NCBI GenBank assembly: GCA_050725495.1
Contig: JBOHHM010000238.1
Coordinates: 1 to 10,947, forward strand
Source: JBOHHM01 sp050725495
GTDB lineage: Bacteria > Pseudomonadota > Gammaproteobacteria > Burkholderiales > Burkholderiaceae_C
DNA length: 10,947 nt
Reading direction: 5' to 3'
A program made the position numbers and the translations under genes. The notes under the pieces are model-generated. The model searched no databases. It was given only the letters and a program-made list of their open reading frames with translations, and had not been told where the DNA came from. The number at the start of each line of letters is the position of its first letter. The first letter of the stretch is position 1. Positions 6,747 to 10,947 of this stretch are shown piece after piece.

Positions 6747-6866
6747 GGCATCATTGCGTGCGATGCGCCTCGCCATCCCTGGCCCACGATGCATCCCGAA
6801 ACCCACAAGGGGCTGTTGGACATCGCTAGGCGCCTGGACCCGCTGGTCCTGCGCTGGGCCCGCTGA
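6747..6866 (+). pseudogene. C-terminal remnant of a second DapA/NAL-family gene
   Basis: Thirty-nine codons before a TGA at 6864-6866 read GIIACDAPRHPWPTMHPE…, then LLDIARRLDPLVLRWAR. They align end to end with the C-terminus of the intact gene at 3679-4602 (GVIACEAPRQPFPPMHPA…ARRLDPLVLRWGR). The last part is nearly identical in DNA: 22 nt match exactly between 4573-4594 and 6837-6858. Upstream of 6747 similarity stops and the reverse-strand LysR remnant begins. The protein differences show that this is a paralogue or a homologue from elsewhere, not a recent copy. It has no start and is surely not functional. Confidence 0.8.
6837..6858 (+). repeat. 22-bp direct repeat, copy 2 (DapA remnant)
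   Basis: Exact copy of 4573-4594, in the same reading phase relative to the protein (DPLVLRW), inside the DapA-type remnant. Confidence 0.85.
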
Positions 6867-6894
6867 TCGTTCCCTTCGAACTGCCAGTCAATCT

Positions 6895-7848
6895 TCAGCC
6901 GGCAGGCGTTATCTTGTCGATAGCGACGCAGGCGTCCTGCAGCAGTTGCGCAAGAAGGTCGGCGAATCCCGCAGTCGCGCTAGAGAGTTGCCGGGTCGAA
7001 GGGACCACCACGGCGAGGCGCATGTTCTCCATCCCGGACTCGCGCAGTGGCCGCCACACCGCCTTACCGCTTTGAAGTTCAGGAATCCAGCTGATCTTGG
7101 AAAAGAATGATATGTAGTGACCATCGAGCACCAAGGCCTTGAGCATGGGCGCGAAGTTGCACGACAGCCGCGTGTCGAGTGCATTCCAGGAGCTGACGAA
7201 GCTCGCCTCGAACACGCGTCGCATGGTCATGACATGCGCGCCATGCCGCACCAGCGGATAGCCCTTGCAGTCGTTGAGCGTCAGATCGGCGTGTGCGCTG
7301 AGCGGATGCCCCGCGGCCATCATCACGCCCGGCGGCAGCGCCACTGAGGCGTGTACATGCACTCCCGTCGGCAGGTCACTATTGACGAAGCAAACGCCGA
7401 CGTCGCTTTGCCCCGAAGCGACCTCGCTCATCACTTCGTACGCGGGCGCACAGTTCAGCGCATAGGTGACGGCCGGATTGCTGGAGCCGAAAGCTCTCAC
7501 CGCGTCCAACAGGACATTGAGGAACAGCGAATCCATCGCTGACACGGTGACATGCCCCGTCTTCTCTCCAGGCAGCGCCTTCAAGTCCGCCCGCATGAGG
7601 CTAAACCCGTGAAGCGTCTCTTGGGCGTGCTGGAGCAGTCTTGCGCCCGCGGGCGTGAGCCGCACCCCGTTGGGAAGCCGGTCAAAGAGAGGCGTACCCA
7701 ACTCATCCTCAAGCAGAATGATTTGGCGGTTGACAGCTGACGATGCGACATAGAGTCGCTCGGCCGCCTTCCGAATTGATCCGCAGGCGGCCACCTCCGC
7801 GAAGTACTTCAGGACCGGCGCATGCATACTTACGGAGAAGTCTGCCAT
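6895..7848 (-). CDS. LysR-family transcriptional regulator
   Basis: A 317-residue regulator from ATG 7848 (TTG 7851 and ATG 7827 are alternatives; no clear Shine-Dalgarno precedes any of them). The N-terminal winged helix is complete: LKYFAEVAACGSIRKAAERL at 13-32, then YVASSAVNRQIILLEDELG as recognition helix, then PLFDR and LTPAGARLL. Residues from about 92 form the usual effector-binding domain (GHVTVSAMDSLFLNVLLD…GVCFVNSDLPTGV…). Length is normal and no lesion is visible. It points toward the catabolic block but is convergent with it, and on its 5' side lies only a broken solute-binding gene on the same strand. It therefore lacks the usual divergent target. Effector and targets are unknown. 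Control of the importer/catabolic genes is possible but not shown. Confidence 0.9.
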   Translation of the reverse strand: MADFSVSMHAPVLKYFAEVAACGSIRKAAERLYVASSAVNRQIILLEDELGTPLFDRLPNGVRLTPAGARLLQHAQETLHGFSLMRADLKALPGEKTGHVTVSAMDSLFLNVLLDAVRAFGSSNPAVTYALNCAPAYEVMSEVASGQSDVGVCFVNSDLPTGVHVHASVALPPGVMMAAGHPLSAHADLTLNDCKGYPLVRHGAHVMTMRRVFEASFVSSWNALDTRLSCNFAPMLKALVLDGHYISFFSKISWIPELQSGKAVWRPLRESGMENMRLAVVVPSTRQLSSATAGFADLLAQLLQDACVAIDKITPAG

Positions 7849-7857
7849 CAATGATGG

Positions 7858-7868
7858 GTTGAGTCAAC
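7858..7868. promoter_or_regulatory. Palindrome just upstream of the LysR-family gene
   Basis: GTTGAGTCAAC is a perfect palindrome with one central base, 10 nt before the ATG at 7848. It also contains TTGAC on the - strand. It could be an autoregulatory operator. It is short and does not fit the T-N11-A LysR box well. Confidence 0.3.
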
Positions 7869-7928
7869 ATACAGTCTTGTCTAACGAGGAATGAGCCTGG
7901 ACAGGGCTCGGACTGTTCGCGCCCAAGG

Positions 7929-8126
7929 CCAGGCGGACATCGAGAATCCCTTCGCGCCGAGTTCGGCCAGCGTCGGGACCTCGGGCAGGAACTTGCTGCG
8001 CTGCGGCGTCACGATGCCGATCACGCGCACCTTTCCGGCCTTGATGAAGGGCTCGGAATTTCCGTAGACGTCGAATGTCATGTCGATGTTTCCGGCGATC
8101 AGGCCGGTGATCGCCGGCGTCGAGCC
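7929..8126 (-). pseudogene. Bug/TctC-family solute-binding protein fragment
   Basis: On the - strand the sequence reads GSTPAITGLIAGNIDMTFDV, then EPFIKAGKVRVIGIVTPQRS, then LPEVPTLAELGAKGFSMSAW. This is the middle-to-late part of a tripartite-tricarboxylate (Bug/TctC) periplasmic binding protein, whose family pattern is 'lI.G.iD..fd......hikaGkvR.lav....R...lPdvPT.aE.G..gf...aW'. About 66 codons are recognisable. The signal peptide and first lobe are missing, and after SAW similarity ends, with the frame stopping at 7881. The membrane partners TctA/TctB are not in the window. These proteins bind carboxylates, so this may be the relic of an older transport gene controlled by the adjacent LysR-type protein. 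It is not functional. Confidence 0.8.
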
Positions 8127-8185
8127 GCAGCTGAGGCAGCGGCCAGGCCGCAGGCCGGGCCGTGGTGGCGTCCAAGCCTCAAAGC

Positions 8186-8191
8186 TATCAT
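8186..8191 (+). promoter_or_regulatory. -10-like hexamer 6 nt before the MlaE-type start
   Basis: TATCAT, then GCGCGC, then ATG at 8198. No Shine-Dalgarno is seen in front of this ATG. A -10 box at this distance would start transcription at or next to the ATG, giving a leaderless message. No convincing -35 is seen. The arrangement is matched in front of the helicase gene at 10654-10666. Confidence 0.4.
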
Positions 8192-8197
8192 GCGCGC

Positions 8198-9001
8198 ATG
8201 ACGCCGCTGTCTTCCTGGTACGACGCGCTGGGGCCCACGGGACGGGCGCCGCTGCGCTGGCTGGCCGGATGGTGGCGCATTGTGCATTTTGGCGCGCTGA
8301 TGCTGGTGCTAGCGCTGTCGCCGTCGACATATCGCCGCGAGAACCGCCTGGCGCTGGCCAGGCAGCTGTACCTCGACACGGCGCCGATTTTGCTGGGCTT
8401 CACCGTGCTGTGCGCGCTGATCAGCCTGGTGCTCACGCGCATCGTGGTGGTCACGGCGCTGAGCTACGGGCTCTCGCAATACGCGCTGGAGATGGTGATC
8501 CGCGTCCTGGTACTCGAGTTGATTCCCTTGACGGCGGCGCTGTTCGTGGCGCTGCGCTGCACCATACCCCATGGCGCGGAACTCGCGCGCATGCGCCGCC
8601 GTGGCGTGCTCGACGAGATGAGGCGCTCGGGGCTCGATCCCATGCGCCGCGAACTGCTGCCGCGCGTGGCCTCGGGCGTGTTCGCCACGGCCATGCTGGC
8701 GATGCTGAGCTGTGTGGTGGCCCTGCTGCTGGCCTATCTGACGCTCTACGGTTTCACGCTGTCCGGGCTGCCGGCTTACACGCGCATGTTCGGCCAGGTG
8801 TTCCACCCGGCGGTGACGCTGATCTTCGTGCTCAAGACGCTGTTTTTCAGTCTGGCCGTCTCTGCGATCCCCATGGTCTCGGGTGTGCACGACATGGCAG
8901 GCGAGCGCTCGCGCACCGTGGCCGAGCTGCAGGGACTGGTGCGAATGTTCGCGGTGCTGCTGCTGGTCGAAGCGATGTCGCTGATGGGCAACTACTATTG
9001 A
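8198..9001 (+). CDS. MlaE-family ABC transporter permease (lipid transport)
   Basis: A 267-residue inner-membrane protein of the MlaE/YrbE family, which moves phospholipids or related lipids between the inner membrane and MCE proteins. It has a Trp-rich N-terminal amphipathic part (WLAGWWRIVHFG), then membrane segments near 62-85, 100-120, 155-185, 205-225 and 245-262. The conserved cytoplasmic stretch RRRGVLDEMRRSGLDPMRRELLPRVASG (132-160) corresponds to the MlaE region 'eidALrvmGldPi..Lv.PR..a' that couples to the ATPase. An upstream in-frame GTG at 8162 is possible, but ATG 8198 suits the family length and the promoter-like box. The MCE gene follows after 4 nt. The ATPase that such a permease needs is not in this cluster. 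Confidence 0.85.
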   Translation: MTPLSSWYDALGPTGRAPLRWLAGWWRIVHFGALMLVLALSPSTYRRENRLALARQLYLDTAPILLGFTVLCALISLVLTRIVVVTALSYGLSQYALEMVIRVLVLELIPLTAALFVALRCTIPHGAELARMRRRGVLDEMRRSGLDPMRRELLPRVASGVFATAMLAMLSCVVALLLAYLTLYGFTLSGLPAYTRMFGQVFHPAVTLIFVLKTLFFSLAVSAIPMVSGVHDMAGERSRTVAELQGLVRMFAVLLLVEAMSLMGNYY

Positions 9002-9005
9002 TGCC

Positions 9006-9980
9006 ATGACACAAGCCCCGGAGTCCCCGTCCCCGGTTGCCGCAGCGCCTGCGGTCGCCCATCTGGAGCTGAAGGCCGCGCTGCTGCTGCTGTTCATGCT
9101 GCTGCTGGTCGGCGGCTCGGCCATGTACCTGCTGTATGCGCGCGGCGCGTTCGAGGCCACGCAGAAGCTGGTGCTGGTGGCCGACGACTCCGAAGGCGTG
9201 GTGGTGGGCATGGACCTCACGTTTTCGGGCTTTCCGATCGGCCGCGTGCGCCGCATCGAACTGGCCGAGGATGGCAACGCGCGCATCGTCATCGACGTAT
9301 CGAAAAAGGACGCGCACTGGCTGCGCGAGTCCAGCGTGTTCACGCTGGTGCGCGGCGTGGTCGGCAACACCAACATCCGCGCCTACAGCGGCGTGCTGAC
9401 GGACCCGCCGCTGCCCGATGGCGCCGTGCGCCAGGTGCTGCGCGGCGATGCCAGCTCTGAAATCCCCCGCGTGATCTCGGCCGCGAAAGACCTGGTCGAA
9501 AACCTCAATGCGCTGACCGCCAAGGACGCCGCGCTGGCGACCAGCCTGGCCAATATGCAGGCCGTGACCGAAAAGCTCAACGGGCCTCACGGCGCCCTGG
9601 GCGTGTTGCTGGGCAACGAGGCCGATGCGAAGAAGCTGATTGCCACGCTGGAGCGCACCAACGCGCTGCTGACCCGGGTGGACGGCCTGGCCGCCAAGGC
9701 TGACACCCAGGTCTTTGGCGCCGACGGCGTGATGAGCGAAACCAAGGCCACCATCGTGCAGCTCAACGCCATGCTGGGCGAGGCGCGTACCAGCCTGAAG
9801 AAGGCGGATGCCGTGCTGGCCGAGGCCCAGGCCGTGGGCGCCAACGTGCGCGAGGCCACGACCGACCTGGGCGCGCTGCGCGCCGACGTGGAGGCCAACC
9901 TGCGCAAGGTCGAGGGCCTGGTCAACGAGATCAACCGCAAATGGCCGTTTGCGCGCGACACGGAGGTCAAGCTGCCATGA
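9006..9980 (+). CDS. MCE domain (MlaD-family) protein
   Basis: A 324-residue periplasmic protein anchored by one N-terminal membrane helix (residues 22-45, LKAALLLLFMLLLVGGSAMYLL). An MCE domain spans about 52-130, with the characteristic GVVVGMDLTFSGFPIGRVRRIEL at 64-86. After about 150 comes a long helical part rich in Ala, Leu, Glu and Lys that is likely a coiled coil, as in MCE proteins that form a hexameric barrel or tube spanning the periplasm. It is longer than E. coli MlaD (about 183 residues), so the helical part probably reaches further toward the outer membrane. It follows the MlaE-type permease by 4 nt and overlaps the lipoprotein gene by ATGA (9977-9980), so the three form one unit for lipid transport in the envelope. 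Substrate unknown. Confidence 0.88.
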   Translation: MTQAPESPSPVAAAPAVAHLELKAALLLLFMLLLVGGSAMYLLYARGAFEATQKLVLVADDSEGVVVGMDLTFSGFPIGRVRRIELAEDGNARIVIDVSKKDAHWLRESSVFTLVRGVVGNTNIRAYSGVLTDPPLPDGAVRQVLRGDASSEIPRVISAAKDLVENLNALTAKDAALATSLANMQAVTEKLNGPHGALGVLLGNEADAKKLIATLERTNALLTRVDGLAAKADTQVFGADGVMSETKATIVQLNAMLGEARTSLKKADAVLAEAQAVGANVREATTDLGALRADVEANLRKVEGLVNEINRKWPFARDTEVKLP

Positions 9981-10624
9981 AATTCCTGCCGATGGCCGCC
10001 GTAGCGCTGCTGGCCGCCTGCGCCGGCGGCCCGCCGCCGCCCGAATGGCAAATGAACGCGCATGGGGCGATGGAACGCTTTGTGGCGGCCTACATGGCGG
10101 GCAACACCCGCGTCGAAACGGCGGAGTTCGACAAGGCGCGCAGCGAAATCGCGCGCACCGGCCGCTCCGATCTGCTGGCCCGCGCCGAGCTGCTGCGCTG
10201 CGCCGCCCGGGTGGCGAGCCTGGTGGTCGAACCCTGCGAGGGGTTCGAGAAGCTGCGCCAGGACGCGCCGCCGGCAGAGCGCGCCTATGCCGACTACCTG
10301 AGCGCCAAGCTGCAGCCGCAGGATCTGGCCCTGCTGCCCGCGCCGCAGCGCGCCGCGGCAGCGGCCAGCGCTGACGTGGCGGCCCTGAACAGGATTGCCG
10401 ATCCGCTTTCCCGGCTGGTTGCCGCCGGCGTGATGTTCCAGGCCGCCCGGGCCAGCCCCGCAGTGATGGCGCTGGCGGTCGACACGGCGTCCGCCCAGGG
10501 CTGGCGGCGCCCCTTGCTGGCCTGGCTGGGACTGCAGGCCCGGCGCGCCGAGCAGGCGGGCGACCCGCTGGAAGCCGAACGCCTGCGCAGGCGCATGGCG
10601 CTGGTGCAAGGGGCATCGGGGTAG
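9977..10624 (+). CDS. Small helical lipoprotein of the MlaE-MlaD operon
   Basis: A 215-residue protein with a lipoprotein signal: MKFLPMAAVALLAAC, lipobox LAAC with Cys15. Residues 16-17 are Ala-Gly rather than Asp, so sorting to the outer membrane is expected. A Pro-rich linker (PPPPEW) follows, and then a nearly all-helical body of Ala/Arg-rich repeats with possible TPR-like packing. Cys75 and Cys87 could form a disulfide in the periplasm. It does not look like the known auxiliary lipoprotein PqiC, which has a beta-rich fold. The start overlaps the MCE stop, so it is translated together with the MCE protein and probably helps dock or build the lipid bridge at the outer membrane. I do not recognise a named family. 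The function is inferred from position only. Confidence 0.85.
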   Translation: MKFLPMAAVALLAACAGGPPPPEWQMNAHGAMERFVAAYMAGNTRVETAEFDKARSEIARTGRSDLLARAELLRCAARVASLVVEPCEGFEKLRQDAPPAERAYADYLSAKLQPQDLALLPAPQRAAAAASADVAALNRIADPLSRLVAAGVMFQAARASPAVMALAVDTASAQGWRRPLLAWLGLQARRAEQAGDPLEAERLRRRMALVQGASG

Positions 10625-10649
10625 AGTGCAGGCCTTGGAACGGCATCGC

Positions 10650-10664
10650 CGCCGATAATCGGCG
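10650..10664. promoter_or_regulatory. 15-nt palindrome containing the -10 of the helicase gene
   Basis: CGCCGAT-A-ATCGGCG is a perfect 7-bp inverted repeat with one central base. The hexamer GATAAT (10654-10659) sits in its middle, and 6 nt separate it from the ATG at 10666. No Shine-Dalgarno is seen. It fits a leaderless promoter overlapped by an operator for a dimeric repressor. A TTGGAA at 10635-10640 is only 13 nt upstream, too close for a standard -35. Confidence 0.45.
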
Positions 10665-10665
10665 C

Positions 10666-10947
10666 ATGACCGCTTTCCCCAAACCACAAGCCAGCACCGA
10701 CTTCAGCAGCCTGCCGCTGAACCCGGCGATGCAGGCCAACCTGCAGCAGCTCGGCTACCTCAGCATGACGGCGATCCAGGCCGCCAGCCTGCCGCTGGCG
10801 CTGCTCGGCAAAGACCTGATCGCCCAGGCCAAAACCGGCAGCGGCAAAACGGCTGCCTTCGCTCTGACCCTGCTGGCCAACCTCAGCCGGAGCCGAGCCG
10901 CCTCAATCCGGCTGAGCCCCCCCGGGGGGCAGGGCGAAGCCCGTGGG
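10666..10947 (+). CDS. dbpA: DbpA-type DEAD-box ATP-dependent RNA helicase, 5' part (possibly interrupted)
   Basis: Ninety-four codons are visible before the window edge. The start MTAFPKPQASTDFSSLPLNP and the Q-motif region with Phe13 and Gln38 (LGYLSMTAIQAASLPL) match DbpA. So does motif I AKTGSGKTAAF (Lys61, Thr62). DbpA is an ATP-driven RNA helicase that acts on 23S rRNA helix 92 during large-subunit assembly. After ALTLLANL (residue 73) the family should continue toward VLCPTRELA, but the frame instead reads SRSRAASIRLSPPGGQGEARG, which is not helicase-like. This change coincides with the inverted repeats at 10882-10930. The frame is still open at the edge, so an in-frame insertion, a truncated protein or a late frameshift cannot be separated here. 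Confidence 0.85.
   Translation, partial: MTAFPKPQASTDFSSLPLNPAMQANLQQLGYLSMTAIQAASLPLALLGKDLIAQAKTGSGKTAAFALTLLANLSRSRAASIRLSPPGGQGEARG
10882..10930 (+). repeat. Two adjacent inverted repeats inside the helicase gene
   Basis: First stem: CTCAGCCGGA (10882-10891) and its exact complement TCCGGCTGAG (10907-10916), with a 15-nt loop. Second stem: GCCCCCC (10916-10922), one C, GGGGGGC (10924-10930). The pair begins at the codon where helicase similarity ends. The layout resembles a dispersed intragenic or intergenic repeat unit of the kind seen in some Comamonadaceae, although this comparison is from memory. The right end of the element is outside the window. Confidence 0.7.

Noticed and set aside
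4454..6823. A 789-codon open frame on the - strand, and an 820-codon open frame on the + strand (4648-7110)
   Set aside because: Both are products of high GC content. They lie antisense or out of frame to the aldehyde dehydrogenase and their translations are low-complexity. Only the short LysR piece near 6742-6691 is meaningful.
8847..10739. A 630-codon open frame on the - strand
   Set aside because: It is antisense to the MCE, lipoprotein and helicase genes, which have clear family motifs on the + strand.
10882..10930. Rho-independent terminator
   Set aside because: No T-tract follows either stem, and they lie inside an open reading frame rather than after a gene.
1..10947. CRISPR array, tRNA or rRNA genes
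   Set aside because: No regularly spaced repeats, cloverleaf-like sequence or rRNA-like stretches were found on reading both strands by eye.

Overview
The window is GC-rich, and its genes (NMT1/THI5-type uptake system, a Bug/TctC remnant, an MlaE-MlaD-lipoprotein string next to a dbpA-type helicase) suggest a betaproteobacterium, probably Burkholderiales and perhaps Comamonadaceae. This placement is inferred from gene content and style, not from a database search.

Left part (1-6052), all on the + strand: the tail of what looks like an IS4-type transposase, then a NitT/TauT-type ABC importer (binding protein, ATPase, permease), then a catabolic block. The block holds a short-chain dehydrogenase, a DapA/NAL-family enzyme that closely resembles L-2-keto-3-deoxyarabonate dehydratase, and an aldehyde dehydrogenase of the alpha-ketoglutarate-semialdehyde type. 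The last two would convert a 2-keto-3-deoxy-pentonate to 2,5-dioxopentanoate and then to 2-oxoglutarate. As written, two genes are broken: the permease carries a frameshift near 2403-2408, and the aldehyde dehydrogenase has an in-frame TGA where Trp is expected (codon 57).

Middle part (6037-8130) is a gene graveyard around one intact regulator. On the - strand lies a LysR-type gene with no DNA-binding domain, a frameshift and a TAG stop. Fused back to back with it on the + strand is the last 39 codons of a second DapA-family gene. The simplest history is one deletion that removed the 5' halves of a divergent lysR/dapA pair together with their shared promoter. Next come an intact LysR-family gene (- strand) and a fragment of a Bug/TctC solute-binding protein (- strand).

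Right part (8198-10947) looks like ordinary chromosome: an MlaE-type permease, an MCE (MlaD-type) protein and a small lipoprotein in one tight operon without an ATPase gene, followed by the start of a dbpA-like DEAD-box helicase. MlaE and dbpA both have a -10-like hexamer exactly 6 nt before the ATG, suggesting leaderless transcripts. The helicase reading frame loses family similarity after codon 73, exactly where two adjacent inverted repeats begin, so a repeat element may have interrupted it at the window edge.

No rRNA, tRNA or CRISPR array was seen. The most interesting items are the back-to-back deletion junction, the repeat inside dbpA, and the pairing of a NitT/TauT importer with a pentonate-type pathway.
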